Part shown: positions 36,008-44,549 of the stretch, in pieces
How positions within the stretch are numbered: position 1 is the stretch's first letter
Layout: each line of letters opens with the position of its first letter
DNA from: Saprospiraceae bacterium
GTDB taxonomy: Bacteria; Bacteroidota; Bacteroidia; Chitinophagales; Saprospiraceae
DNA: 64,000 nucleotides
Assembly: GCA_029263015.1 (NCBI GenBank)
Contig: JAJCYI010000198.1
Location: 29,671-93,670, forward strand
Direction of reading: 5' to 3'
Notes under the pieces: generated by a model
What the model was told of the DNA's origin: nothing
Databases searched by the model: none
Seen by the model: only the letters and a program-made list of their open reading frames with translations
Made by a program: the position numbers and the translations under genes

Positions 36008-37555
36008 ATGGATGTACGTTCCCAAATTTCAATGGTTTTTCACCTCGATAAATGTATCGGTTGCCATACCTGTTCGGTAGCTTGTAAAAATATCTGGACG
36101 GACAGAAAAGGTGTCGAATACCAATGGTGGAACAATGTAGAAACCAAGCCCGGAACGGGGTATCCCACCAAATGGGAAGATCAGGATATTTATAAAGGTG
36201 GTTGGGAAAAGAACAACGGAACCATCAACCTAAAAGGAGCAGGCAAGAAAAAAGGCTTGCTCAATATATTCCACAATCCCCATCTGCCAGTCATTGACGA
36301 TTATTACGAGCCTTTCACTTATAAGTACCTCGATCTCATCGAATCGCCAGAGATGGACGACCAACCCACGGCTCGCCCAGTATCCTTGATTACTGGTAAA
36401 CCCATCGACATCAAGATGGGGCCCAACTGGGACGACGACCTGAGCGGTACGCCTGATTTTGCAAGGAAGGATCCAAACCTCCAAGACTTGTCACCTGCTG
36501 AACAGGAGGCGATGTTCCAGTTGGAAAGAATGGCATTTTTCTATCTGCCAAGGATTTGCAATCATTGCCTCAACCCTGCATGTGTAGCATCCTGCCCATC
36601 TGGTGCAATCTACAAAAGAGGGGAAGACGGGATCGTACTCATAAACCAGCAAGTATGCCGCGCATGGAGAATGTGTGTGACGGCTTGCCCGTACAAGAAA
36701 TCCTATTATAACTGGCATACTGGTAAATCGGAGAAGTGCATCCTTTGCTATCCTCGTCTGGAGGCTGGCCATGCCCCTGCTTGTATGCATTCCTGCGTGG
36801 GCAGGATCAGGTATTTGGGAGTGGTGCTTTACGATGCCGATCAGATAGAAAATGCTGCATCGGCTGATGAAAGCAAGGTGGTGGACAGTCAATTGGACAT
36901 GTTGTTGGATCCATTTGACCCGAAAGTTATCCAGGCAGCAAAAGAAAATGGTGTTCCTGACTCTACAATTAAGGCTGCCCAACAATCACCCACTTACAAG
37001 TTTGTCAAAGAATGGGGGTTGGCATTGCCACTGCACCCTGAGTTCAGGACTTTGCCTATGCTCTTTTATGTGCCGCCACTACTTCCAGTCATGGCTTCTT
37101 TGGGCAAACAAAATACTTCACAGGCGGAAAAAATGGATCCGATTGCTAAGGTCTGGAACGATGACTGGCTTTATGACACCAGCACGGAAGATTTGTGGGG
37201 AACGATAGACCAAGCCCGATTCCCGCTGAAATATATGGCAAATCTATTCGCTGCCGGAGATGAAGAAAAGGTCAAAATTGTTTTGAAAAAACTTATGGCC
37301 GTTCGCATCCACAGAAGGAATGTAACAGTTGGCGACATTGCACCGGAAAAGGTGGAAGCTGCCCTGAAAGGTGCTGACTTGGAAGCTGAAGTTGCTGAAG
37401 AGATTTACAAACTGACCTCCCTCGCCAAATTCGATCAACGTTTCGTTATTCCTCCCGCTCACCGGGAACAGGCGCTCGAAATGCTTGAATTTACGGGTGA
37501 TACGAAAGGTAGTACTGGTTTTGGATTTAAAGAGAAACCGGAGAGAGGGCTTTGA
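36008..37555 (+). CDS. narH: Respiratory nitrate reductase beta subunit NarH
   Basis: The 515-residue Fe-S subunit carries four cysteine groups: CIGCHTCSVACKN near the N-terminus, CNHCLNPACVASCP, CRAWRMCVTACPYKK and CILCYPRLEAGHAPACMHSC. The Trp in CRAWRMC takes the place of a cysteine, as in E. coli NarH, giving a 3Fe-4S cluster. It would pass electrons from NarI haems to NarG at the cytoplasmic face. The longer frame from 35960 adds 16 residues that overlap the preceding gene and do not fit the family, so I use the ATG at 36008, where the sequence MDVRSQISMVFHLDKC matches NarH starts. Confidence 0.95.
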   Translation: MDVRSQISMVFHLDKCIGCHTCSVACKNIWTDRKGVEYQWWNNVETKPGTGYPTKWEDQDIYKGGWEKNNGTINLKGAGKKKGLLNIFHNPHLPVIDDYYEPFTYKYLDLIESPEMDDQPTARPVSLITGKPIDIKMGPNWDDDLSGTPDFARKDPNLQDLSPAEQEAMFQLERMAFFYLPRICNHCLNPACVASCPSGAIYKRGEDGIVLINQQVCRAWRMCVTACPYKKSYYNWHTGKSEKCILCYPRLEAGHAPACMHSCVGRIRYLGVVLYDADQIENAASADESKVVDSQLDMLLDPFDPKVIQAAKENGVPDSTIKAAQQSPTYKFVKEWGLALPLHPEFRTLPMLFYVPPLLPVMASLGKQNTSQAEKMDPIAKVWNDDWLYDTSTEDLWGTIDQARFPLKYMANLFAAGDEEKVKIVLKKLMAVRIHRRNVTVGDIAPEKVEAALKGADLEAEVAEEIYKLTSLAKFDQRFVIPPAHREQALEMLEFTGDTKGSTGFGFKEKPERGL

Positions 37556-37565
37556 TAAATGACAA

Positions 37566-37618
37566 ATTTAAAAGTAAAAAGTAAAAAGTAAAAAGTAACC
37601 TGCCTGCGGGTAGGCAGG
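37566..37618. repeat. 7-bp tandem repeat plus palindrome
   Basis: About four copies of AAAAAGT-type 7-mers are followed by the near-palindrome CCTGCCTGCGGGTAGGCAGG (37599-37618), just before the narJ start. Related palindromes are at 39767-39786 and 44394-44414. Confidence 0.7.
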
Positions 37619-37636
37619 AAAGTAAAAAACAATAAA

Positions 37637-38302
37637 ATGAAAAAATCTATAAAGCATTACTCATTGATAGCCAACCTGTTTGAATACCCAGGGGAAGATT
37701 TTGCTGAACGGGTGGAGGAGGTTCAGGAAACTTTGGATGTACATTATCCAGAAGCCGGAAGGCTGCTCTCACCTTTCACCGACTATATGTCGAGAGCAGA
37801 TTTGGTAAAGCAGCAGGAACTGTTCATCCGATCTTTTGATGTGCAGGCGGTCACGACCCTCGACTTGGGGTATGTGATGTTCGGGGACGATTATAAAAGA
37901 GGTGAAATGCTGGTCAACTTGAACCGGGAGCACCGAGAAGTCCAAAACGAATGCGGCGTAGAGCTTTCTGATCACTTGCCAAATGTACTGCGGTTGCTCC
38001 CAAAAATGAAAGACCATTTTATTGTTGAGGAATTGGTCAAAAAAATTATCGCCCCTTCCATGAGAAAAATGATCCGGGGGTTCGAGCCAGACCAGATCGA
38101 CCTGAAAGACAAGTTTTACAAGAAAAAGCACAAGACTGTCATTGACAGGCCAGATGAACATTACACCATTTATCAAAAGACTTTGGAAGTTCTCCTTTGG
38201 GTGCTGAAACATGATTTTGATTTTGAAGAAAGTGTTGAAAAAGAAGAGACTTCTGATTTTTTGAAAAATATTGTGACGGAAGTCAAATTAGAAGGAACGT
38301 AA
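37637..38302 (+). CDS. narJ: Nitrate reductase chaperone NarJ
   Basis: The 221-residue, all-helical, acidic protein matches the NarJ/TorD chaperone family: LIANLFEYPGEDFAERV near the N-terminus, FDVQAVTTLDLGYVMFGDDYKRGEMLVNL around residues 68-96, and DHLPNVLRLLPKM around 115-127. NarJ binds apo-NarG, helps insert the molybdenum cofactor and holds back membrane docking of NarGH. It is not part of the final complex. It stands in the usual place between narH and narI, 82 bp after narH, with a 7-mer repeat in the gap. Confidence 0.9.
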   Translation: MKKSIKHYSLIANLFEYPGEDFAERVEEVQETLDVHYPEAGRLLSPFTDYMSRADLVKQQELFIRSFDVQAVTTLDLGYVMFGDDYKRGEMLVNLNREHREVQNECGVELSDHLPNVLRLLPKMKDHFIVEELVKKIIAPSMRKMIRGFEPDQIDLKDKFYKKKHKTVIDRPDEHYTIYQKTLEVLLWVLKHDFDFEESVEKEETSDFLKNIVTEVKLEGT

Positions 38303-38376
38303 AATCCTAGTTTGACAAATTTTGAAAAATCTGTCAAATCTATCGGAAAAAATATTTCATCTGAAAAAAAAATACA

Positions 38377-39117
38377 ATGGATAACCTTTTCAATGCACTC
38401 AATAATTTTTTCCTGATTGCCCTACCCTATATTGCCTTATTCGTTTTCGTGATAGGGTCAATATGGCGCTACCGTTCTAATGGGTTCAAATTTTCATCAC
38501 TGTCTTCACAGTTTTTAGAAGGCCGGCAGCTTTTCTGGGGATCCGTGCCATTTCACATGGGCATCCTGTTCCTGTTTTTCGGCCACTTGATTGCCTTTTT
38601 GATTCCGAGCGGCGTATTAGCCTGGAACGCACATCCTGCCCGCCTGATAGTGTTGGAAGTAACAGCTTTTATTTTTGCTATCGCACTTTTAATCGGTCTG
38701 GTAAATCTTCTGTACCGGAGAATTACCAATCCCCGGATTGCCATTGTGACCAGTAAAATGGATTATGCGATCATAGTTTTGCTATTGGTACAGGTGTTTA
38801 ACGGTATCTGGGTTGCATACAATTTCCGGTGGGGTTCTTCCTGGTTTTCTTCTGTGCTGAGTCCTTACTTGTGGTCTATTTTTGCCTTACAGCCCGATAC
38901 CTCGGCAGTGGCATCCCTTCCCTGGGTGGTCAAATCCCATATCGTGGCCGCTTACCTTATCGTCCTGCTCATTCCTTTCTCAAGGCTGGTCCACTTTCTA
39001 GTACCACCCATAGATTACATATGGCGGCCTTATCAACGGGTGATCTGGTATTGGAATAAAAAAGAGATTAGAAAAGCCCATACGCCGTGGTCATTGAAAC
39101 GGCCAAAGAATAATTGA
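38377..39117 (+). CDS. narI: Respiratory nitrate reductase gamma subunit NarI
   Basis: The 246-residue cytochrome b has five membrane segments. The haem ligands His60 and His70 (FHMGILFLFFGH) and His188 and His206 keep the 10- and 18-residue spacings known from E. coli NarI (56/66 and 187/205). It oxidises quinol at the periplasmic side and feeds NarH. The C-terminus is basic and cytoplasmic. It follows narJ by 74 bp and closes the narGHJI set. Confidence 0.95.
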   Translation: MDNLFNALNNFFLIALPYIALFVFVIGSIWRYRSNGFKFSSLSSQFLEGRQLFWGSVPFHMGILFLFFGHLIAFLIPSGVLAWNAHPARLIVLEVTAFIFAIALLIGLVNLLYRRITNPRIAIVTSKMDYAIIVLLLVQVFNGIWVAYNFRWGSSWFSSVLSPYLWSIFALQPDTSAVASLPWVVKSHIVAAYLIVLLIPFSRLVHFLVPPIDYIWRPYQRVIWYWNKKEIRKAHTPWSLKRPKNN

Positions 39118-39189
39118 TGGTGGACCGATCCACCGCATAAAGTCCGATGAATGGCAACGATCTTTTTAACGGTAACAGACCTCGAACTT

Positions 39190-39606
39190 ATGGCATCACA
39201 AGCAGTCAAGTTCATCCTGCTTGCCTTGTTGTTGTTTGGCGTGGGGCTGAATTTATTCAATGCATGGAAGGAGAAAAGGGGCAGAAGAAAAGCCGTTCGA
39301 GGAGTCATTGCAGTTGTTTTATTCGCTTTGGCAATCATAGTCATCGAACGGATACAGGTCGAAGGAAGCCTGTTGGGTTCAAGTGAATATGCGATCGGGA
39401 CGACCATCGGCCATTGCCAGGTTTTTGCAAAGGGAAAAGGCATTGAGTTCGAATATGAGGTGGGAGGGAAAAAATATAAAAACTGCAATACTTTCCACCC
39501 TATAGCAATAAACAACATTATAGTTCCGAACGGAAAATATTACGTCCGGTATTCTGAAAATTACCCTGAAAAGGGAAGGATTGATTTTAATAAAAAAGTA
39601 GAGTAA
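39190..39606 (+). CDS. Uncharacterised membrane protein downstream of narI
   Basis: The 138-residue protein (from an ATG at 39190; an upstream in-frame ATG at 39151 is possible) has two membrane helices (about 6-22 and 34-52), followed by a soluble domain of about 80 residues with a KGIEFEYEVGGKKYKNCNTFHP core rich in beta strands. I do not recognise it. It begins 72 bp after narI on the same strand and is followed by a terminator-like hairpin, so it is probably the last gene of the nar transcript. A similar layout (two helices plus a small extracytoplasmic beta domain) is common in unknown Bacteroidota proteins. Confidence 0.6.
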   Translation: MASQAVKFILLALLLFGVGLNLFNAWKEKRGRRKAVRGVIAVVLFALAIIVIERIQVEGSLLGSSEYAIGTTIGHCQVFAKGKGIEFEYEVGGKKYKNCNTFHPIAINNIIVPNGKYYVRYSENYPEKGRIDFNKKVE

Positions 39607-39619
39607 AGACTCGTGAACA

Positions 39620-39654
39620 AATTTAGGAGGCAACTTAAAGTTGCCTCCTAAATT
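39620..39654 (+). terminator. Perfect 16-bp palindrome after the nar operon
   Basis: AATTTAGGAGGCAACT and its complement (39620-39635, 39639-39654) form a hairpin with a 3-base loop 14 bp after the stop at 39606. It lacks a long T-run, but the position fits the end of the nar transcript. Confidence 0.6.
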
Positions 39655-39664
39655 AAAGTCTTTA

Positions 39665-39842
39665 GTAACGGTCAAAGAATAACTTCCCTTTTTATGCTGA
39701 TTCTTTTGCCCTTATTTTTTCCTTTAAAATCAGTCATAGTATCAACAATACTCCTTTTTTAAAGAACCTGCCTGCCGGCAGGCAGGAATCTAAAACCAAA
39801 ATAATTCACCCTAAAATCGTGAACTTATTTTTTGACCGTTAC
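39665..39842. mobile_element. MITE-like element (GTAACGGTC ends) with TTA duplication
   Basis: The 178-bp element begins GTAACGGTCAAAGAATAAC and ends with the complement of GTAACGGTCAAAAAATAAG; TTA flanks both ends (39662-39664, 39843-39845). The ends match the element at 26145-26303. It contains the palindrome CCTGCCTGCCGGCAGGCAGG at 39767-39786. It separates the nar genes from narK. Confidence 0.8.
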
Positions 39843-39928
39843 TTAATTAAAAAAATTGCACGTTTCATTTTGAAGTTTCGGGAAGCCGAAGAACAGTGAA
39901 ACTACTAAATTTCCAAACAGGATTAAAC

Positions 39929-41482
39929 ATGAATAACAGGCCTGAACTTATTGATTTTAGCCAGGAACGCATCAAGGTTTTACACTACACCTGGATTGCG
40001 TTCTTTATCACATTTTATGTTTGGTTCAACATGGCACCCCTTGCAACCACCATGTTGGATTCCATGGATTGGCTCACCAAAGAGCACATCAAAGTATTGG
40101 CAATCTGTAACGTTGCCCTTACTATTCCTGCGAGGATAGTAATCGGTGCGATGATAGATCGTTATGGACCCCGAGTAGTTTTTTCCGGATTGATGATTGT
40201 TTGTTCCATCCCTGCCTTTGTGTTCGCTTTTGGCGATACTTTCATGCAATTATTGGTCAGCCGTTTGGTGCTTGGCTCGATCGGCGCCGGATTTGTGATA
40301 GGTATCAAAATGGTTGCCAATTGGTTTCCACCAAGTAAAGTGGGACGTGCGGAAGGATTTTACGCAGGCTGGGGTAACTTTGGTTCTGCTTGGGCAGCGA
40401 TGACCTTGCCTTGGTTTGCACTGACATTCTTCGGTGAATGGCTCAATCTGGGCGAAGATTCCTGGAGATACGCTTTGGCGCTGAATGGTGCAGTATCCCT
40501 GATATACGGAATCATGTATTACTTCCTGGTCACAGATCATCCCGCAGACAAACCTGTGGCCAAAACCAAAAAAACGGAGCCGATGATGGTCACTTCTTAT
40601 GGTGATTTGGTTCAGTACTTGGTTTGGTCTTTCCCGCTTGTTGGGGCAATGATGGTATTGACCTGGAGGATTGGTAACATCAGCCTGCAGGGAAAACCAC
40701 TCCTTGCTGATATGACGGTGTATATCATCTATGCGGTTTTGGCGGTTATCTATATCGCTCATGCAGTGAAAACGCTGCAAGTCAATTTACCATACTTGAA
40801 AAAAGGAGTGCCCGAGGGTGAAAAGTATCCTTGGAGCAGTGTGGCAGCACTCAACAGCACCTATTTCGCAAACTTCGGTGCCGAATTGGCTGTCGTGTCC
40901 ATGCTTCCAATGTTTTTTGAGATGACTTTCAAAAACCTTACGGACGGTGATGGCAATTTCATGATGACCGCTACCCTTGCCGGAATGGTCGCAGCATCCT
41001 TTGCATTCGTCAACCTTGTCGCAAGACCTTTAGGCGGATACCTTTCTGATAAAATGGCCAACCGAAAAAGAACCATGCTTATTTACATGGTTGGTATTGC
41101 CATTGGATTTTTCCTGATGGCAAACATTGGGAAATGGGGCCCAATTGACGAAACAGGCGCCCAAACAATAGTACCAATGTTCGAGGGTGTTTGGTGGTTG
41201 GTGGTTTCGGTCCTTATTACCGTTGTAGCTTCTGTATTTGTACAAGGTGCAGAGGGAGCCACGTTTGCCATCATTCCGATGATAAACAATAAAATGACTG
41301 GACAAATCGCAGGAATGGCTGGGGCTTACGGTAACGTCGGTGCGGTTTTTTACCTGGTACTTTATTCGTTGGTAGATGCCAAAACCTTCTTTTTCGTAAT
41401 TGCCGGTGGTGCAGCCCTTAGTTTCTTTTACTGCATGTTTGCCTTGAAGGAACCAGAAGGTGCTTTTAGTGAGGAATACTAA
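39929..41482 (+). CDS. narK: NarK-family nitrate/nitrite transporter (first copy)
   Basis: The 517-residue major facilitator protein has about 12 membrane segments. The stretch RLVLGSIGAGFVIGIKMVANWFPPSKVGRAEGFYAGWGNFGSAWAAM in parts carries the nitrate signature (GFYAGWGNFG), and IPARIVIGAMIDRYGPR is the MFS loop motif. NarK proteins bring nitrate to the cytoplasmic active site of NarG and export nitrite. Two adjacent copies in this window recall the NarK1/NarK2 pair of other denitrifiers, in which one is a proton symporter and the other an antiporter; which is which here is inference. I prefer the ATG at 39929 over one at 39896, as MNNRPELIDFS fits the usual start better. Confidence 0.9.
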   Translation: MNNRPELIDFSQERIKVLHYTWIAFFITFYVWFNMAPLATTMLDSMDWLTKEHIKVLAICNVALTIPARIVIGAMIDRYGPRVVFSGLMIVCSIPAFVFAFGDTFMQLLVSRLVLGSIGAGFVIGIKMVANWFPPSKVGRAEGFYAGWGNFGSAWAAMTLPWFALTFFGEWLNLGEDSWRYALALNGAVSLIYGIMYYFLVTDHPADKPVAKTKKTEPMMVTSYGDLVQYLVWSFPLVGAMMVLTWRIGNISLQGKPLLADMTVYIIYAVLAVIYIAHAVKTLQVNLPYLKKGVPEGEKYPWSSVAALNSTYFANFGAELAVVSMLPMFFEMTFKNLTDGDGNFMMTATLAGMVAASFAFVNLVARPLGGYLSDKMANRKRTMLIYMVGIAIGFFLMANIGKWGPIDETGAQTIVPMFEGVWWLVVSVLITVVASVFVQGAEGATFAIIPMINNKMTGQIAGMAGAYGNVGAVFYLVLYSLVDAKTFFFVIAGGAALSFFYCMFALKEPEGAFSEEY

Positions 41483-41497
41483 CGGAGATTAATAAAT

Positions 41498-41575
41498 ATT
41501 CAGAAGTGCCTTGCAAGCACTTCTGAATTTCACTTTTCACTTTTTACTTTTTACTTTTTACTTTTTACTTTTAAC
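41498..41575 (+). terminator. Hairpin followed by 7-bp tandem repeat between the two narK genes
   Basis: ATTCAGAAGTGC and GCACTTCTGAAT (41498-41509, 41517-41528) form a 12-bp stem after the first narK stop. The next 47 bases are six or seven copies of TTTTTAC-type 7-mers, T-rich on the plus strand, which may serve as the T-tract. Confidence 0.65.
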
Positions 41576-41586
41576 AAGCTTCTATC

Positions 41587-43188
41587 ATGCCAACCAATAT
41601 ATCAAAATGGGACGTTGAGGATCCTAAATTTTGGGAATCAACCGGAAAAAAAATCGCTAACAAAAACCTGTGGATTTCCATCCCTGCCCTGCTGCTTGCT
41701 TTTGCCGTATGGATAATGTGGAGTGTCATAGCCACAAAACTGAAAGAATTTGGTTACAACTTTGGGATGATTACCTCTAGCATGAATCCAGAAGAAGTAA
41801 TTGAAACACTAAAGGACATCAACAGCCTGTATTATACTTTACCCGCCATTGCTGGCCTGGCAGGAGCCACTTTGAGGATTCCGAATTCATTCCTCATTGG
41901 AATAGGGGGAGGCAGGAATGTGATTTTCATTTCGACAGCCTTATTGTTGATTCCAGCTATTGGGGTTGGGTTTGCCCTTCAGGATGTAAACACATCCTAT
42001 ATGACTTTTGCTATTCTTGCCGCTTTGTCTGGTTTTGGGGGAGGTAATTTTTCATCTTCCATGAGCAATATCAGCTATTTTTTTCCCAAGAAAGTACAGG
42101 GTACCTCATTGGGGCTAAATGCCGGCATTGGCAACCTCGGCGTAGGTGTGATGCAAAAAACAATACCACTGGTGATTGGCCTTTTCCTGTTTTCGGCGAT
42201 AGACAAAGATGGAAATATCGTTAACAACGTACCACTTTCTGGGATACAGAATGCTGGTTGGGTGTGGGTCCCTTTGTTGGCCATTTCTGCCATTGCAGCT
42301 TTTCTTGGAATGAACAATGTCATCACGGGCACACCAAAATTGCCGAATACCCTACAAGGGTTGAGTAAATCACTTTACATGATTTCTTTGGGTTTGGTTA
42401 CCGCAGCCCTGGGCGCATATATGTTGGTGAGCCTTAAGATTAACATGTGGATAGTGCTTCCGGTGGTTATTATTTTGACGGTCATGCTGATGAAATATGC
42501 CACTCCTGGAGAAATCAAAACCAACTTGAACAAGCAGTTTGCCATATTCAGCAATAAGCACAACTGGGTGATGACCATTATTTACACCATGACCTTTGGT
42601 TCGTTTATTGGTTTTTCAGCAGCTTTCCCCAAATTGTGCCAGGACATATTTGTCTATTCCGACCCGGCCAATCCTGCATTCATCAATCCCAACGCTCCTG
42701 ATTTTTTGATGTGGGTATTTTTAGGGCCGGTCATCGGTGCATTGATCCGTCCGGTCGGGGGCTGGCTGTCCGACAAAATAAACAGCGGCGCAAAAGTGAC
42801 GGCAGGCAGCACCGTTGTGCAAATTCTTGCTACCCTGGCTGTCGCTTATTTCGTGATCCAGGCACGGAACAGCCCGACGCCCGAAACCTATTGGTGGCCG
42901 TTTTTTGGTTGTTTCATGCTATTGTTCCTGACCACCGGCATTGGCAACGGTTCTACTTTCAGGAGCATCCCGAATATTTTCAATAAAGAACAGGCTGGCC
43001 CAGTATTGGGCTGGACGGCTGCGATTGCTGCTTATGGTGCCTTTATCATACCGAAGTTGTTTGGCCAGCAGATAAAAGCAGGTACGCCCGAATATGCGCT
43101 TTATGGTTTTGCAGCTTATTACTTTATCTGTCTGGTACTCAACTGGTGGTACTATCAGGGACCAAAGGCTGAGATAAAGAACCCGTGA
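41587..43188 (+). CDS. NarK-family nitrate/nitrite transporter (second copy)
   Basis: The 533-residue major facilitator protein has about 12 membrane segments and a longer soluble start than the first copy. Signature blocks include GFGGGNFSSSMSNISYFFP, which matches the first nitrate signature of NarK/NarU, and GLNAGIGNLGVGVMQ, and later LIRPVGGWLSDKINSG. It is therefore closer to NarK2/NarU-type nitrate/nitrite antiporters. It follows the first narK gene by about 100 bp. Having both types lets a cell start nitrate uptake by proton symport and then run nitrate/nitrite exchange (known for Paracoccus NarK1-NarK2; inferred here). Confidence 0.9.
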   Translation: MPTNISKWDVEDPKFWESTGKKIANKNLWISIPALLLAFAVWIMWSVIATKLKEFGYNFGMITSSMNPEEVIETLKDINSLYYTLPAIAGLAGATLRIPNSFLIGIGGGRNVIFISTALLLIPAIGVGFALQDVNTSYMTFAILAALSGFGGGNFSSSMSNISYFFPKKVQGTSLGLNAGIGNLGVGVMQKTIPLVIGLFLFSAIDKDGNIVNNVPLSGIQNAGWVWVPLLAISAIAAFLGMNNVITGTPKLPNTLQGLSKSLYMISLGLVTAALGAYMLVSLKINMWIVLPVVIILTVMLMKYATPGEIKTNLNKQFAIFSNKHNWVMTIIYTMTFGSFIGFSAAFPKLCQDIFVYSDPANPAFINPNAPDFLMWVFLGPVIGALIRPVGGWLSDKINSGAKVTAGSTVVQILATLAVAYFVIQARNSPTPETYWWPFFGCFMLLFLTTGIGNGSTFRSIPNIFNKEQAGPVLGWTAAIAAYGAFIIPKLFGQQIKAGTPEYALYGFAAYYFICLVLNWWYYQGPKAEIKNP

Positions 43189-43198
43189 GTGAATGGTG

Positions 43199-43270
43199 AA
43201 TGTAAAAAGTAAAAAGTAAAAAGTAAAAAGTAAAATGTAAAATGTAAAATGTAAAAAGTAAAATGTAAAA
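43199..43270. repeat. 7-bp tandem repeat (AAAAAGT/AAAATGT)
   Basis: About ten copies of GTAAAAA and GTAAAAT 7-mers fill the gap between the second narK and the CMD gene. The array starts ten bases after the stop and ends six bases before the next ATG, so its copy number sets the spacing to the next start. Confidence 0.85.
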
Positions 43271-43276
43271 CGAGAT

Positions 43277-43600
43277 ATGACAACACCAAAAGATAAGATC
43301 CCTAAAAGGTTTACGCGGTTCATGGAGAATCACCCGGAAATAGGAAAAGCCTATTCTGATCTTGGGACGGCCGTCCATAAGGCAGGCCCATTGGACGACA
43401 AAACCAGGGCCTTAATAAAAGTTGCCATTTCTGGTGGTGCTATGCTGGAAGGCGCTTTTCATTCACATATCAGAAAAGCAACGCAAGTGGGTGCAACAAA
43501 AGAGGAACTCCAGCACATTGCATTCCTGGCTTTGCCGACCATCGGATTTCCCTCAATGATGGCTTTATTGACATGGATTGATGATATTTATAAGGATTGA
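43277..43600 (+). CDS. Carboxymuconolactone decarboxylase-like (AhpD fold) protein without the CxxC pair
   Basis: The 107-residue protein matches the CMD/AhpD helical fold: LDDKTRALIKVAISGGAMLEGAFHSHIRKATQVGATKEELQHIAFLALPTIGFP in parts. The Glu and two His residues of the active-site region (EGAFHSHIRKA) are kept, but the CxxC cysteines of the peroxidase-type AhpD are replaced by Ala and Ser, so a thiol-based redox role is unlikely. It sits between narK and a hemerythrin-like gene on the same strand, just after a 7-mer repeat array. A link to NO or nitrite stress is possible but not shown. Confidence 0.8.
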   Translation: MTTPKDKIPKRFTRFMENHPEIGKAYSDLGTAVHKAGPLDDKTRALIKVAISGGAMLEGAFHSHIRKATQVGATKEELQHIAFLALPTIGFPSMMALLTWIDDIYKD

Positions 43601-43695
43601 CGATAGACGGTTTGGTTGCTTATGATGTTGAACAAATTGTTTTTAAACATATGATAATCAATGAATTATGCTGACGACCCCCAAACAGCCGAATA

Positions 43696-43738
43696 CTCAC
43701 GAACTCAAATACTCAAATACTCAAATACTCAAACTAAC
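43696..43738. repeat. 8-bp tandem repeat (ACTCAAAT) before a start codon
   Basis: About four to five copies of ACTCAAAT end only a few bases before the hemerythrin start codon. A related ACTCAAAA array precedes ung at 48588-48616. Confidence 0.75.
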
Positions 43739-44386
43739 ATGATAGAATTAAAAGTCATCAACAAAATTGATCCCATGAAAGGGAGGGCTGAAAGGCAAAC
43801 AGAACAGGAGGAATTTTCGCCGATGTCGCCCCCAGATGCTTATACCCCTCCAAATGTGGATCCTGTCCCTTTTGCCGAAATACATCCATTTCTTCAGCAA
43901 CTCGTGGAGGAACACAAATCCTATATCAAAGAACTGGAGGCTTTTGAAGAAACATTGATCTACATTCAACAAACAGGAGTTGACAGAACGGTGGATGGAA
44001 AACTCAGGCAATTCTTTGAATTCTTCGATAATCAAATTGTAAAGCACAATCAAAAAGAAGAAAAACACTTGTTTCCATTATTAAACCAACGGTTAATAGA
44101 AAATGGGGAACATGGTCATGGCCACGATCCAGTAACAGCAGTAGATATGCTGGAGGATGATCATGTCAAAACATTACAGCTTGCCGCTGTTGTTTTCAAT
44201 TTCTTTGGAATGGCTATGCGCCTGCCCGACCTCAATTCCCGCCTTATGGTACTTGATGCAGGACTCGAACAAGGAAAGGTTCTTACCGAGCTTTTAAGGT
44301 TACATATTTTCCGGGAAGATAATATCGTATTTTCACTGGCTCACAAATTTATTACTAAGGCTGAGTTTGATGAAATGATGGATTGA
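43739..44386 (+). CDS. Hemerythrin-like domain protein
   Basis: The 215-residue protein has a hemerythrin HHE-type four-helix bundle. Candidate di-iron ligands occur in EEHKSYIKELEAFEE, IVKHNQKEEKHLFP, LEDDHVKTL and LHIFREDNIVFSLA, the usual order of His and Glu residues. Such proteins bind O2 or NO or repair Fe-S clusters (RIC/YtfE type), which fits its place at the end of the nitrogen-oxide island. I place the start at the ATG 43739: the longer frame from 43661 translates an ACTCAAAT tandem repeat and is not family-like. It is followed by a long GAAATTA repeat. Confidence 0.8.
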   Translation: MIELKVINKIDPMKGRAERQTEQEEFSPMSPPDAYTPPNVDPVPFAEIHPFLQQLVEEHKSYIKELEAFEETLIYIQQTGVDRTVDGKLRQFFEFFDNQIVKHNQKEEKHLFPLLNQRLIENGEHGHGHDPVTAVDMLEDDHVKTLQLAAVVFNFFGMAMRLPDLNSRLMVLDAGLEQGKVLTELLRLHIFREDNIVFSLAHKFITKAEFDEMMD

Positions 44387-44393
44387 GAAATTA

Positions 44394-44470
44394 CCTGCCT
44401 GCCGGCAAGGCAGGGAAATTAGAAATTAGAAATTAGAAATTAGAAATTAGAAATTAGAAATTAGAAATTA
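44394..44470. repeat. Palindrome plus 7-bp tandem repeat (GAAATTA)
   Basis: CCTGCCTGCCGGCAAGGCAGG (44394-44414) is an imperfect palindrome like those at 37599 and 39767. Directly after it are about eight copies of GAAATTA. It lies between converging genes and may help end transcription. Confidence 0.75.
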
Positions 44471-44549
44471 ATTTAAACAATAATTCGTAATTTATTCATA
44501 ACGAGTTAATTATAAAAATAATTTGCCGATTCACTATTTCCAAAGGGGT

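Noticed and set aside
39147..39386. A 79-codon frame overlapping the membrane-protein gene after narI.
   Set aside because: The other frame has membrane helices and a plausible domain; this one is an overlap shadow.
43199..43270. Possible CRISPR array because of regular short repeats.
   Set aside because: The units are 7 bp, in direct contact without spacers, and no cas gene is near.
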